Assembly: GCF_013240295.1 (NCBI RefSeq)
Contig: NZ_JABETK010000003.1
Coordinates: forward strand, 124,001-188,000
DNA from: Neoaquamicrobium sediminum
GTDB lineage: Bacteria; Pseudomonadota; Alphaproteobacteria; Rhizobiales; Rhizobiaceae
Direction: 5' to 3'
DNA: 64,000 nt
Shown here: positions 1 through 10,181 of the stretch, in pieces
Layout of the letters: each line of letters opens with the position of its first letter
How positions within the stretch are numbered: the first letter of the stretch is position 1
Translations under genes and position numbers: made by a program
The notes under the pieces: generated by a model
Database searches by the model: none
What the model was told of the DNA's origin: nothing
The model's input: only the letters and a program-made list of their open reading frames with translations

Positions 1-2
1 TC

Positions 3-486
3 ACCGGGCTGAAGAATCCTGTCATGATGGGTCCGGCACGTGTGTTCGACGACGAGCAATCTGCACTTGAGGCAATCCTTGCCGATCGCATAGCACCCGG
101 CGACGTGATGGTGCTGCGTTATCTCGGTCCACAGGGGGCCCAGGAATGCCGGAGATGCTGGCGCCTACTTCCGCGCTGGTGGGGCGTGGCCTGGGCGAGT
201 CGGTCGGTCTCGTTACCGACGGACGTTTCTCAGGCGGCACATGGGGTATGGTCGTCGGCCACGTCGCGCCGGAAGCCCACTTGGGGGCACGATAGCACTT
301 GTCGAAGAGGGCGACATCATATCGATTGATGCCCACAAGCTGCTCTTGCAGTTGCATGTCGACGACATTGAGCTGACGCACCGGCGCTCCGCATGGACCC
401 AACCGCCGCCGCGCTATACGCGCGGCGTTCTGGCGAAATTCGCCCGATTGGCGCGTCCCGCCAACGAAGGTGCATTGACAGGCTAA
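3..486 (+). pseudogene. ilvD: Dihydroxy-acid dehydratase C-terminal part, two frameshifts
   Basis: This is the C-terminal ~160 residues of an IlvD/Edd family dehydratase (branched-chain amino acid synthesis, cytosolic Fe-S enzyme); the 5' part lies outside the window. Family text is readable in three successive frames: [18 protein letters not shown], then [19 protein letters not shown] and [17 protein letters not shown], then [11 protein letters not shown] to [11 protein letters not shown] and a TAA stop. Both frame changes fall in runs of five G (about 133-138 and 283-287), and adding one G at each site restores one continuous reading frame. It is either a broken gene or an intact gene with two under-called homopolymers. 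The identification is sure; the functional state is not. Confidence 0.85.
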
Positions 487-724
487 GAGACCCGCCATCC
501 GGATTTCGCTGCCGCTCATGGTTCAGACCGCCTCTTTCCAGCGCGGCACACTGTCTTAATGATAGTCGAGGGGCCGGTGCGGCGACAATCAAGTTGCGCG
601 AGCACAAATATGTGTTTCACGGATCAGCTAGGATAACGGCGCGGTCGGCGTCAGTGGGAATCGAATCCACCCCTCAAAATCTACGGTTCAGCCGTCTACT
701 GCCGGAGGAGGCGCGTACAAGTGA

Positions 725-2083
<1,359 letters not shown>

Positions 2084-2120
2084 CTGTGCACGACGCGTAA
2101 TCCAGCAGTTAGAAAACATG

Positions 2121-2152
2121 CGCAGGGCGCGGATATCATCTTGCGCCCTGCG
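2121..2152 (+). terminator. Terminator-like hairpin after gdhA
   Basis: Perfect inverted repeat CGCAGGGCGC / GCGCCCTGCG with a 12-nt loop, 38 bases after the gdhA stop. There is no clear T-run, so it may act as a weak terminator or a 3'-end stabiliser. It sits between convergent gdhA and nirK copy 1. Confidence 0.55.
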
Positions 2153-2196
2153 TCGACGTTAACCGGAGCGGTCAGTCAAGCGCTCCTGGCGATATA

Positions 2197-3388
2197 CTAG
2201 TGGCCGCTATCGTGAGGATTCGGAGGAGCGTTAAAAACATCCGGATTATCCGGACCCTCGACGATCAAATAACCGGCGAGCCCGCGTTCGGCGCGGGACA
2301 GCGCGTGATCCACCAGAACATACCGGCCGGGCACCTCGCATTTGAATTCGACGATGTTGGCGGAGCCGGGTGGGACCGAGATGCTCTGGACGTCTGTGAT
2401 GGGAGGACTTGTGACTGAGCCAAGCTGATAGGCCTTGTCAAAAATCTCCCCTATGACGTGGAAGCCCGACGTATAGTTTGGCCCTCCCACGCCGAAGAAT
2501 ATTCGCACTGTCTCGCCTACCTGCGCTTTCAGCGGATAGTGATCAGTCAGCGCCCCGACATGCCCATTGAATACGAAATATTCAGGTCGCTCGTTGAGCA
2601 GCTTGTCATAGCTCTCCGTCAGCAGCCCGCTGCTACCGAAAGGCTCTTCGGTATAGATTTCGCCCTGCATGACGTAGAACTCGCGATCAACGGGCGGCAA
2701 GCCATCCTCAGGCTCGACGAGAATGAGGCCATACATGCCGTTGGCTATATGAAGAGCGACCGGGGGACCGCACAGTGGTAGACATAAAGCCCGGGATTTA
2801 GTGCTTTGAAAGTGAAAGAGCGCTCCTCGCCCGGGGCGGCCGTGGTTGCGCCCGCGCCACCGCCGGGGCCTGTACAGGCATGGAAATCCACATTGTGCAT
2901 CATCCAGCTGTCTTCGGGGTTCTTTAGGTGAACCTCCACCTGATCGCCCACCCGCACGCGTACAAAAGGACCAGGCACAGTGCCGTTAAACGTCCAGAAA
3001 CGGAACATGGCCTTATCGTCCAGATGGGCCTCAATTTCCTTCGTTTCGAGATCGACTCGGACCGTCGCCGGCTCACGTCGGGTGAGGGGAGGAGGTATAT
3101 TGGTGGGTTTTTCAGCAATGTCGGCCATATCAGGATGAACCGGATTGATTGAATAGATCCGGTTGCTGAGACTTCCTGGATACGTCCTGTGCTGCGCCAT
3201 CTGCGTCCCATCGGCCGGCGCGCCACCCTTATGCGCGGAATGCGCGCCAGCAGTTTGAGCTAAAGCCGCTTCAGCCGCAACCAACCCCCGACCGCGCCCA
3301 CCGACCCTACAAGCAGGCGTCTGCGGCTGATGGACTTGTCTTCTTCGGCTGACTGGTCGGATCCTGACGTAGTCTGTTTTGGTGACAT
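2197..3388 (-). pseudogene. nirK: Copper nitrite reductase, copy 1 (two frameshifts)
   Basis: Copper nitrite reductase (nitrite to nitric oxide, periplasm) of the AniA-like class. The start at 3388 has GGAG 7 nt upstream and opens with a Tat signal containing SRRRLLVGSVGAVGG. Cupredoxin 1 carries MHNVDFHA (type 1 and type 2 copper His), then YHCAV and IANGMYG (Cys, His, Met ligands); the C-terminal half has SGFHVIGEIFDK (catalytic His region) and VDHALSRA. The frame breaks in a 5-base G/C run within the signal (3285-3289) and in another right after the HCAV copper motif (2762-2766). One extra base in each run restores the whole protein, about 396 aa. It lies directly downstream of a pseudoazurin gene, its likely electron donor. 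It is either inactive by mutation or intact with two under-called homopolymers. Confidence 0.88.
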
Positions 3389-3416
3389 GCAACTGCTCCA
3401 TTTTTTAACGGCGGTG

Positions 3417-3443
3417 GCGGTTGCGCGCAGAAGGCGCAACCGC
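3417..3443 (-). terminator. Hairpin between pseudoazurin and nirK copy 1
   Basis: Perfect 10-bp inverted repeat GCGGTTGCGC / GCGCAACCGC with a 7-nt loop, 8 bases after the pseudoazurin stop and 28 bases before the nirK start. There is no T-run. It could attenuate read-through or protect the upstream pseudoazurin message, giving unequal expression of donor and reductase. Confidence 0.5.
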
Positions 3444-3451
3444 TTCGAAAC

Positions 3452-3934
3452 TTAATCTGCCGCTCCGGCACCGTCGCCTTCGGCACCATCACTGCTGACC
3501 TGCGCGATTAATTCCGCCATGCGCGTCTTGGCCCGTCCTGGCAGCTTTGCCGTCTCGGCCGAGTCCAAATTCTCCGTGCTATCGCCGACCTGGATGATGC
3601 CGACCATGCCAAGTCCGAAGTGCGGCATACACTTATAGCCGTAAATCCCTTCCACATCGAAAGTCACAACAATCTCTTCGTTAATCTTGCCCTTCCAGAC
3701 CTCTGCGGTTTCTGGAATCATTTCGAGGATTGATTCAGAATTGTGACCTTTGTCTGTGGCTATGAACTTTACGCTGTCGCCCGGCTCAATCTTGATGAAC
3801 GCGGGATCGAATTGCATCGGTTGGCCTTCAGGTCCCTTATTGAGCATGCGTACTTCGTGCTCGGCTGCGAAGGTGAAACCCCCGCTAAGACCCCAAATGC
3901 TGGCAGCCACCGCAAGTACTGTAAATCGGTTCAC
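3452..3934 (-). CDS. Pseudoazurin, copy 1
   Basis: A 160-residue type 1 copper protein of the pseudoazurin family, a periplasmic electron donor to nitrite reductase. A Sec signal peptide (about 23 aa, ending FTFAA) precedes the mature EHEVRMLNKG. Copper ligands are visible in GHNSES (His) and KCMPHFGLGM (Cys, His, Met). A GTG start at 3934 is chosen because GAGGAGG lies 8-9 nt upstream. The C terminus carries an extra acidic/glycine tail after the usual family end. It precedes nirK copy 1 in the same direction. A second, shorter paralogue lies at 50558-51001. Confidence 0.92.
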   Translation of the reverse strand: MNRFTVLAVAASIWGLSGGFTFAAEHEVRMLNKGPEGQPMQFDPAFIKIEPGDSVKFIATDKGHNSESILEMIPETAEVWKGKINEEIVVTFDVEGIYGYKCMPHFGLGMVGIIQVGDSTENLDSAETAKLPGRAKTRMAELIAQVSSDGAEGDGAGAAD

Positions 3935-3998
3935 GTGTAATTCCTCCTCAACGTTAATAGATGCCGCCACATCCAGGAGGCCGCGGCGGCACATATCG

Positions 3999-4079
3999 CT
4001 AACGAATGTTCTTGTGCTCGGTTCCTGCGAGATCTGCCCCCACAGCAGGTGTATCCTGCGGCTCGTGCGCGGCCAACAT
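3999..4079 (-). CDS. Possible 26-aa leader peptide upstream of pseudoazurin
   Basis: A short frame (begins MLAAHEPQDTPAV, ends HKNIR) with a strong GGAGGCGACA ribosome site right before its ATG. It lies between the YitT-type gene and pseudoazurin copy 1 on the same strand and ends 65 bases before the pseudoazurin start. I recognise no family. It could be a leader peptide, a small protein, or the remnant start of a lost gene; only the ribosome site supports it. Confidence 0.3.
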   Translation of the reverse strand: MLAAHEPQDTPAVGADLAGTEHKNIR

Positions 4080-4149
4080 TGTCGCCTCCTTCCCGATTAC
4101 CGGTCAACGTCGCTATTGCCTCGTGCGGTACGATCAGCCATCGCCGCAT

Positions 4150-4815
4150 TCAGCGCGCGACCACGTATCGATCAGACCGATGGTTCATTGCTAAAATTTG
4201 ATTGAGGACTACCGCTCCAATCACCGAAAGTAGGAATTCTCCCGAACCCAGCTGGAGGAAAGCGCCTGCAAGCACCGCTAAGTCGAGGGTCATCTGCACG
4301 TATCCAGCACGGATGCCGACCGTGTCCTGGAGGTACATCGACAGGAGGTTGAAGCCGCCAAGTCCAGTCCGATGCCGAAATAGAATGAGCAGTCCAACGC
4401 CGCAGAGCCCGCCGCCTGCGATCGCTGCGAAGCCGGTGTCGAGGTGAGAGAATTCGATCCACGAATGGATCGCGCCTGCCAGGACACTTACCAGGCTGAC
4501 GGCCAGGAGCGTCCTCAGAGCCACAGCCGGCCCCAACCTCTTCCAAGCCAGGAGGTAGAACGGAAGGTTAACGGCGAAAAAGGCGGCCCAGAACGGAATC
4601 GCCCATGAATGCTGGAGAAGGAGCGCTACTCCGGCGACCCCTCCGGTGACCAGATGTGCGTCGGCGAACATCTTGGTTCCCAAGGCGACGAAGGACGTGC
4701 CCAGCAGGATCGCCGCGACGTCTTCATGGAAGGAGTGCTGTATCGGTGAGACACCCTTCATCTTCTTGGGACCAATCGGTATTCTGGAGCGCAGAACATT
4801 CACGACGTTCCTCAT
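4150..4815 (-). CDS. YitT family integral membrane protein
   Basis: A 221-residue hydrophobic protein with about six membrane segments, matching the YitT/DUF161 type (segments such as ILLGTSFVALGTKMF, VTGGVAGVALLL and HRTGLGGFNLLSMYL). The C-terminal cytosolic DUF2179 domain seen in Bacillus YitT is absent. The start overlaps the nnrS stop in an ATGA at 4812-4815, so it is probably translationally coupled and part of the same operon. Its role in denitrification is unknown; the family is associated with uncharacterised membrane transport. Confidence 0.75.
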   Translation of the reverse strand: MRNVVNVLRSRIPIGPKKMKGVSPIQHSFHEDVAAILLGTSFVALGTKMFADAHLVTGGVAGVALLLQHSWAIPFWAAFFAVNLPFYLLAWKRLGPAVALRTLLAVSLVSVLAGAIHSWIEFSHLDTGFAAIAGGGLCGVGLLILFRHRTGLGGFNLLSMYLQDTVGIRAGYVQMTLDLAVLAGAFLQLGSGEFLLSVIGAVVLNQILAMNHRSDRYVVAR

Positions 4816-6047
4816 TTCCGATGTCTCCAAAGGATAGGAGCGTACCGGACAGCAAACAGCGCGAAAGCGAATGCCCAGAGGATCCCGCCGGCCATCAGCA
4901 GCGTGAGGTAGGTGTCGGCCGCAAAAGGCGCTGCGACACGCAGCAAGGCTCCGACTGTGACAGCGACATAGATCGCACGGGTCCACAAGTCCGCCTTGAT
5001 CTCCCGGCCTGTATGACCAAGGCTCGCGCGGGTCATCACTGTGAGCGTCATGGTACCGATCGCACCCGCGGTGAGGGCATGCAGGGCAGCGCTCGCCGGA
5101 ACGAAGTCCGTCACCGTCGAGAGGCCGAGCAGCAGCATCGAGACAGCCAGCCACGCGTAGCCGAGATGAAGCACAAGCACGATAGGTTCGCGCCAGGTTT
5201 GCCAGCCCTGCCAACGAGCGACGCGGACTGCGAGCAGAGTGCCCGAAGTCACCAACAACCAACCCGAGAGTGACGCACCTGCGGCAAACATCCAGCCCAT
5301 CACGGCCAGAACAGTGCTGGCGAGTGCCGCCTTGTCAAGGATGCCAAAATGCGCCGGAAGGCTCGTTCCGCCCTGCTTGACCAGCCAGTTGCGTGTGAAG
5401 CTCGGCACGATGCGACCGCCGATCAGTGCGATCAGCATCGCGACCGTCCCGAGAGCAATGCGGATCGCATATCCCTCAGGCAATATGGCCATGCCCTCAA
5501 GGTGATGCGCGAGATTGCCGACGGCGAACAGAGTCAGCATTCCCGCTACGGGAGCATTACGCCAGTTGCGACCGGCCCCGACCTCCCGCCATACCGAGGC
5601 GGCAAGTACGATCGGAAATGCCAGATCCAGCGTCATTGCGACTTCCGGCGAGGGGACGAACGCACAGGCGATGCGGCCAAGCAGCCAGAGTGATACGAGG
5701 CCCAACAGTGGCAGGCCGCTGAGCGGAAGTCTGCCGGTCCAGTTCGGCACTGCAGTCAGAACAAAGCCGGCGATCACCGCGCCGAGATAACCGAAAATCA
5801 TCTCGTGGGCATGCCACGCCATTGCCTGGAACGGACCGCCCATAACGACTCCCGACACGGACATCCAGAGCCAGATCGGCAATGCGATCGTCGCATGGAG
5901 GGCGCCCAGGAAGAAGAACGGGCGGAATCCGTAATGCAGGATGGCGGGCATCGATCGCACGCGTCCCCGGCCATCGCGTGTCTTGTCGCCACGAGCCATC
6001 GCGGCGCGCGGGGTTGACCTGTCCTGGCGAACTGCCCTTGCGGTCAC
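4812..6047 (-). CDS. nnrS: NnrS family heme/copper membrane protein
   Basis: A 411-residue polytopic membrane protein of the NnrS family, known from denitrifiers and NO-stressed bacteria to reduce nitrosative stress. The family start GFRPFFFLGALHA and the histidine-containing MAWHAHEMIFGYLGA are clear, followed by about twelve hydrophobic segments. The first ~35 residues are basic and poorly conserved, so an internal start nearer MPAILHYGFRPFF is possible. Its stop overlaps the YitT-type gene (ATGA) and its start overlaps the upstream 125-aa gene (ATGA at 6044-6047), giving a tightly coupled three-gene unit downstream of nirK copy 2. Confidence 0.9.
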   Translation of the reverse strand: MTARAVRQDRSTPRAAMARGDKTRDGRGRVRSMPAILHYGFRPFFFLGALHATIALPIWLWMSVSGVVMGGPFQAMAWHAHEMIFGYLGAVIAGFVLTAVPNWTGRLPLSGLPLLGLVSLWLLGRIACAFVPSPEVAMTLDLAFPIVLAASVWREVGAGRNWRNAPVAGMLTLFAVGNLAHHLEGMAILPEGYAIRIALGTVAMLIALIGGRIVPSFTRNWLVKQGGTSLPAHFGILDKAALASTVLAVMGWMFAAGASLSGWLLVTSGTLLAVRVARWQGWQTWREPIVLVLHLGYAWLAVSMLLLGLSTVTDFVPASAALHALTAGAIGTMTLTVMTRASLGHTGREIKADLWTRAIYVAVTVGALLRVAAPFAADTYLTLLMAGGILWAFAFALFAVRYAPILWRHRK

Positions 6048-6421
6048 AGCGGCCTCTCCTGCTGCGCCGCCTGCAACCGCTCGTGGGCGTCCCTCAGGGC
6101 GGTCGCGCCGGAGTGGGCCGCCGCCGCGACTTCATCGAACAGGACTGCGGCTTCCTCCAACGCTGAAAGATCCGGCTCTTGAGATGTCAGTTCGTCAAGT
6201 TCAGTAAGGAATGGGAGCAGCCTCCGAATGGCCTCTCTTTGGCGTCGGGACTTCTCCAGCCGTTCATCCGCATGCGCATAGGCACCGAAGGCCGAAAGGC
6301 GGTCGAGAGCCTGCTTCGCCTTCTCTTCGCATTCGCAATCGAGGCCCGCTCCGAGGAGCGCTATTCTCACTTCCGCGATCATCGAGTGTGCCGCCGTCGG
6401 GTCACTAAGATTGGAGGGCAT
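6044..6421 (-). CDS. Uncharacterised 125-aa protein coupled to nnrS
   Basis: An acidic, mostly helical 125-residue protein with no signal peptide, no membrane segment and no family I recognise. It has a CEC motif near residue 30 and long Glu/Arg/Leu-rich helices with coiled-coil character. It lies 68 bases downstream of nirK copy 2 and shares an ATGA stop/start overlap with nnrS, so it belongs to the nitrite/NO operon. A cytosolic accessory role in NirK or NnrS function is an inference from position only. Confidence 0.7.
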   Translation of the reverse strand: MPSNLSDPTAAHSMIAEVRIALLGAGLDCECEEKAKQALDRLSAFGAYAHADERLEKSRRQREAIRRLLPFLTELDELTSQEPDLSALEEAAVLFDEVAAAAHSGATALRDAHERLQAAQQERPL

Positions 6422-6446
6422 GGTTTCTTGTCCCTGAGAAACAGAT

Positions 6447-6474
6447 TTGGGCCGTCGGCTACCCGACGACCCAA
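6447..6474 (-). terminator. Hairpin between nirK copy 2 and the nnrS operon
   Basis: Imperfect 12-bp inverted repeat (TTGGGCCGTCGG / CCGACGACCCAA, one mismatch that can pair as G-U) with a 4-nt loop, just after the nirK copy 2 stop at 6490. There is no T-run on the transcribed strand. It probably modulates expression between nirK and the downstream genes. Confidence 0.45.
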
Positions 6475-6489
6475 TGAAATCTGCGATTG

Positions 6490-7559
6490 CTATTCGAAAA
6501 CCATGCCGACCTTCTCGTCTATGCCTTCGCGGTAGATGTCAGGTTGCTCAGGCCCTTCCACTTCCAGCTTGCCCACGAGACCTCTCATCGCCCTCGACAG
6601 CGCGTGGTCAACCAGAAGGTATTCGCCAGGCACCTCGACCTTGAAGTCCACCGCCGCGGCGCCGCCCGGGGAACGCTGATCGTCTGCACGTCCGGCAACG
6701 GTTCGCCGGTCAAGGAGCCGAGGTTGTAGACCTTGTCGAAGATCTCGCCGATGACGTGGAAGCTCGAAGTCTTGTTCGGGCCGCCGACCCCGAAGTAGAT
6801 GCGCACCGTCTCGCCGACCTTCGCCTTCAGGGCGTTGTCTCCGGTCAGCGCCTGGTCGGCCCCGTTGAAGACGTAGTATTCCGGCTGCTCGTCGATCAGC
6901 TTCTGGTAGCTCTCCGTCAGCTGACCCTGCTCGCCATAGGCTTCCTCGGTGTAGAGCTCTCCCTGCATAACATAGAACTCATGATCGACAGGAGGCAGGC
7001 CGCCTTCGGGTTCGACTAGGATCAGGCCGTACATGCCGTTCGCAATGTGCTGAGCGGCCGGCCCGACGGCGCAGTGATAGACGTAAAGGCCAGGATTCAG
7101 CGCCTTGAACGTGAAGCCCTTCTCTTCGCCGGGGGCCGCGAGCGTCGCATGGCCACCGCCATGCAGACCGGTGACCGCATGGAAGTCGACATTATGCATC
7201 GCCCCGCTGTCTTGATGGTTCTTGAGCATGACCTCAACGCTATCGCCGACGCGAACCCTAACCAGTGGACCCGGGACCTTCCGGTTGAATGTCCAGTAGT
7301 GGTAGGCCGTGCCGTCGGCGAGTTTACCCATGACCTCGACAGTTTCGAGGCCAACCTTGACCGTCTGCGGGCCCCGCTCTCCGATAGTGCCGGGAAGGTC
7401 GGTCGCCTGACGGATAATGTCGAGCGGCGCCTCCGCGGTGCCGAGTTCGGCGATATGCTGATGATCCCCGTCTGCGAAGGCCGGGAGAACACCGGCGGCG
7501 CCCGCCATCATCAGGCCGACGACGGCTGCGGTTGCGAGAAGGCTCTTGCGGATGGTCAT
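6490..7559 (-). pseudogene. nirK: Copper nitrite reductase, copy 2 (one frameshift)
   Basis: A second AniA-like copper nitrite reductase. It starts at 7559 with a Sec-type signal (MTIRKSLLATAAVVGLMMAG ... PAFADG), unlike the Tat signal of copy 1. Copper motifs MHNVDFHAVTG, YHCAVGPAAQHIANGMYG, SSFHVIGEIFDKVYN and VDHALSRAMRGL are all present. The only break is at 6668-6671, where a run of four G/C bases needs one more to continue VPPGGAAAVDFKVEVPGEY to the TAG at 6490. With that base the protein is about 356 aa and complete. A TTG-N8-CAA dyad lies 66 bp upstream. Judging by motif integrity this is the more likely functional copy. Confidence 0.9.
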
Positions 7560-7624
7560 GACACTTGCCCTTGTTGACCCGTTTGTTGATAACCTGAACC
7601 TACCGAACGCTCCGCTCGCATTCT

Positions 7625-7638
7625 TTGTGCTTCCGCAA
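7625..7638. promoter_or_regulatory. NnrR/FNR-type box upstream of nirK copy 2
   Basis: TTG-TGCTTCCG-CAA fits the TTG-N8-CAA core recognised by Crp/Fnr-family NO regulators (NnrR/DNR); the right half-site CGCAA matches the rhizobial NnrR form. It lies about 66 bp upstream of the nirK copy 2 start, a position suited to activation. Confidence 0.6.
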
Positions 7639-7793
7639 ACAACGAAACGAAGGCTCTCATCATTCGCTTTGAGCGCGCAGTGAGTGAATTTTGAGCGCTG
7701 CATGTTTCATGACATCGGCTCGATCTCCGCGTCTGCGTCGCCGAGGCGCTAAAGTGAACCGCCCCGGGTTTGCCGGAGGCCGTTTCTTTTGAG

Positions 7794-8699
7794 TCACGCG
7801 GCCATGGCTGGTTCTTCCAGCATGGCGTAGTAGCGTTCCTCGGCTTCCGCCGGCGGGATGTTGCCGATGGGCTCCAGCAGCCGGCGATTGTTGAACCAGT
7901 CGACCCAGGTCAGCGTGGCGAACTCTACGGCCTCGAAGCTACGCCATGGCCCGCGCCGATGAATGACCTCGGCCTTGTAGAGGCCGTTGATCGTCTCGGC
8001 GAGAGCATTGTCGTAGGAATCGCCCACACTGCCGACGGAGGGTTCGATGCCGGCTTCGGCCAGTCGCTCGGTGTAGCGGATGCTGACATATTGAGACCCC
8101 CTGTCGGAATGGTGCACCAGGCCGCCGCGGTGGATGGGCCGCCGTTCGTGCAGGGCCTGTTCGAGAGCATCGAGGACAAAGCCCGCATGGGCGGTCCTGC
8201 TCACCCGCCAGCCGACGATGCGGCGGGCATAGGCATCGATGACGAAGGCCACGTAAACGAAGCCGGACCAGGTGCTGACGTAGGTGAAGTCCGACAGCCA
8301 CAGCCTGTTCGGCGCGGGGGCATGGAAGACCCGGTTCACATGGTCGAGCGGGCACGGGGCGGCCTTGTCCTGCACCGTGGTGCGGATCGGCTTGCCGCGG
8401 ATGACGCCCTGAAGGCCGAGGTCGGCCATCAGCCGCTCGACCGTGCAGCGCGCGACGGCGAAGCCTTCACGCAGCATCTGCCGCCAGACCTTGCGCGCGC
8501 CATAGACCTCGAAGTTCTCGGCGAAGACGCGCTCGATCTCAGGCCTCAGGACACCGTCCCGCTTCGCCCGCGCCGACAGCTTCTCCGGATCGACGCGCTT
8601 GGCGACGTGGTCGTGGTAGGTCGACGGGGCGATCGGCAGAACCTTGCAGATCGGCTCGACCCCATGGACCCCGCGGTGATCGTCTATGAACCCGATCAT
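7794..8699 (-). CDS. IS3-family transposase OrfB (DDE integrase domain)
   Basis: A 301-residue catalytic subunit: a HTH_21-like N-terminal region ([12 protein letters not shown]) followed by the rve integrase core with WLSDFTYV (first Asp), HHSDRGSQY (second Asp) and [16 protein letters not shown] (Glu). The ATG at 8699 overlaps the orfA stop in ATGA, and IS3 elements often make an OrfAB fusion by -1 frameshifting in this overlap. The reading frame is intact, so the element may be active. Confidence 0.92.
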   Translation of the reverse strand: MIGFIDDHRGVHGVEPICKVLPIAPSTYHDHVAKRVDPEKLSARAKRDGVLRPEIERVFAENFEVYGARKVWRQMLREGFAVARCTVERLMADLGLQGVIRGKPIRTTVQDKAAPCPLDHVNRVFHAPAPNRLWLSDFTYVSTWSGFVYVAFVIDAYARRIVGWRVSRTAHAGFVLDALEQALHERRPIHRGGLVHHSDRGSQYVSIRYTERLAEAGIEPSVGSVGDSYDNALAETINGLYKAEVIHRRGPWRSFEAVEFATLTWVDWFNNRRLLEPIGNIPPAEAEERYYAMLEEPAMAA

Positions 8700-9022
8700 C
8701 GTTTGAACGGGCGGTCGAGCTCCGCCTGGGCAAAATAAGCGGAAGCCTTGCGCAGGATCTCGTTGGCCTGCCGAAGCTCCCGGTTCTCCCTCTCTAGCGC
8801 CTTCAGCTTTGCCGCCATGTCCGTCGGCACACCGGCGCGCTTGCCGGCGTCTACCTCGGACTTCTTCACCCACTCGTTCAGCGTCTGGCCCGTGCAGCCG
8901 ATCTTGGACGCGATCGACATGACCGCAGCCCACCGGGAGGGATGTTCATGTTCGTGATCCAGCACCAGCCGCACGGCTCGCTGGCGCACTTCCGGGGAAA
9001 ACTTGTTCGTCGTCTTGCTCAT
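8696..9022 (-). CDS. IS3-family transposase OrfA (HTH)
   Basis: A 108-residue OrfA with an N-terminal helix-turn-helix ([15 protein letters not shown] ... [14 protein letters not shown]) and a C-terminal leucine-zipper-like helix ([18 protein letters not shown]). It binds the element ends and pairs with OrfB. The protein is the same as the partial copy at 63689-64000 over the shared stretch, so the two insertions are recent or gene-converted. Confidence 0.92.
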   Translation of the reverse strand: MSKTTNKFSPEVRQRAVRLVLDHEHEHPSRWAAVMSIASKIGCTGQTLNEWVKKSEVDAGKRAGVPTDMAAKLKALERENRELRQANEILRKASAYFAQAELDRPFKR

Positions 9023-9075
9023 GATGGCTCCACCTTCTCAGGAGTTGGAGCCTCCGGCAAACCCGGAGCGGTTCA

Positions 9076-9741
9076 AAGAGGTTTTGCAAGCACCCTTAAC
9101 CTCCAACGCATTGTAATCGTACCACCGCGACCGTTCAGCTATCGTGATGGTTGAACGAGGTGAGTTGGTCGAACTCTCGGTTTGGTCAGTCGTCAGCGAT
9201 GCGCTGGAGGGCGAGGATTAAACAGGCGAAAGGATCGGAAGCTGCGTTGCACCATGCCGATCCAGGGAAGGGTTGCCGAGAGCACGAGAAGGGCCGATAG
9301 CACAAAGCGGCTGCATTTCAGAGGAACAGCCAGACGCTTATGACATTGAGTAGTGCCGAGGTGAAGGGAGGCTTAGCAGCGAACAGGTTGGAAGAGAAAA
9401 CGAGCAGATATGAATAGCCTTGAGTTTCGTGGGAGCGCAGTGCATGCGCCAAGGGGTGGGGCGTCCATCGCCACGTATCGGCGGGGAGGGATGCAACTGT
9501 AGGCATGCAGTAGCGTCTGTTGCCAAGACGGCGTGGGTACTACCACGCACTTCTTGCGATCAGCGCTCAATGGCCTTTAACCTACTCATAACCCGCTTTG
9601 CTGCGATCCAATCGTCGCCTCAGGAACCCGAGTGCCAATTGACGATTGGTGGGAAGGTGCGTGAGCTGCACCCGCGCGCGCAACTGGCGGCAAGTTCCTC
9701 GGTGTGCGGACGAGGGGCAGAGAATACGTTAGGTTGAGAAC
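9076..9741. other. Intergenic region, no gene recognised
   Basis: About 665 bases between the IS3 element and the DUF1801 gene. Frames here are short and their translations resemble no family I know. I see no tRNA or strong hairpin. It may hold decayed sequence from earlier insertions. Confidence 0.5.
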
Positions 9742-10158
9742 ATGAGCAAGAATGCGAAACCGAAGCTGCTCTCTGGCGGCAATCCACAGATACCAAAAGG
9801 CTACGGCAATGAGCCTGTGGAGGCATACATCGAGGCCATGCCCGATTGGAAGCGGGATATTGGACGCAAGCTTGATAGGCTCATCGAGAAGGCCGTACCC
9901 GACGTGCAAAAAGGAGTGAAATGGAACTCGCCTTTCTATGGAACTGAAAAGGATGTTTGGTTCCTGAGTTTCCACTGTTTCACAAGGTATGTGAAAGTGA
10001 CGTTCCTCGAAGGAACGAAGCTTGAACCCATGCCGCCAGAGTCCTCGAAACATGGAAAAGTTCGGTACCTCAACATTTACAAAGATAAGCCCTTCGACGA
10101 GGATCAATTCACCGATTGGGTGATCCACGCGAGCAAGTTAGGCGGCGAGAAAATGTAA
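9742..10158 (+). CDS. DUF1801 domain protein
   Basis: A 138-residue cytosolic protein of the DUF1801 (YdhG-like) type, a small alpha/beta fold of unknown biochemical role. Family features are the MPDWKRDIGRKLDRLI helix, the segment VKWNSPFYG, and WFLSFHCFTRYVKVTFLEG. The length is typical. It stands alone between mobile elements, suggesting acquired or displaced DNA. No clear ribosome site distinguishes the start beyond the ATG at 9742. Confidence 0.8.
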   Translation: MSKNAKPKLLSGGNPQIPKGYGNEPVEAYIEAMPDWKRDIGRKLDRLIEKAVPDVQKGVKWNSPFYGTEKDVWFLSFHCFTRYVKVTFLEGTKLEPMPPESSKHGKVRYLNIYKDKPFDEDQFTDWVIHASKLGGEKM

Positions 10159-10181
10159 ATAGTGGCGGGTTGCCATCTCCT

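Larger units (their letters stand above)
7755..9075 (-). mobile_element. IS3-family element, copy 1
   Basis: A 1.32-kb element bounded by inverted repeats: the left end reads TGAACCGCCCCGGGTTTG and the right end, read from the other strand, TGAACCGCTCCGGGTTTG, both continuing CCGGAGGC. A 3-bp AAG direct repeat flanks it (7752-7754 and 9076-9078), as expected for IS3 family insertion. It contains overlapping orfA and orfB on the minus strand. A second copy of the same element enters the window at 63636 in the opposite orientation. It sits upstream of nirK copy 2 without disrupting its dyad. Confidence 0.93.

Noticed and set aside
640-715. tRNA-like 3' half on the minus strand (a TTCGATT T-loop and a possible arm upstream of gdhA)
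   Set aside because: No matching acceptor strand, D-arm or seven-base anticodon loop can be folded, so a tRNA or attachment site cannot be supported.
3901-4150. NnrR-type box upstream of pseudoazurin copy 1
   Set aside because: No TTG-N8-CAA dyad could be found in the upstream region on either strand.
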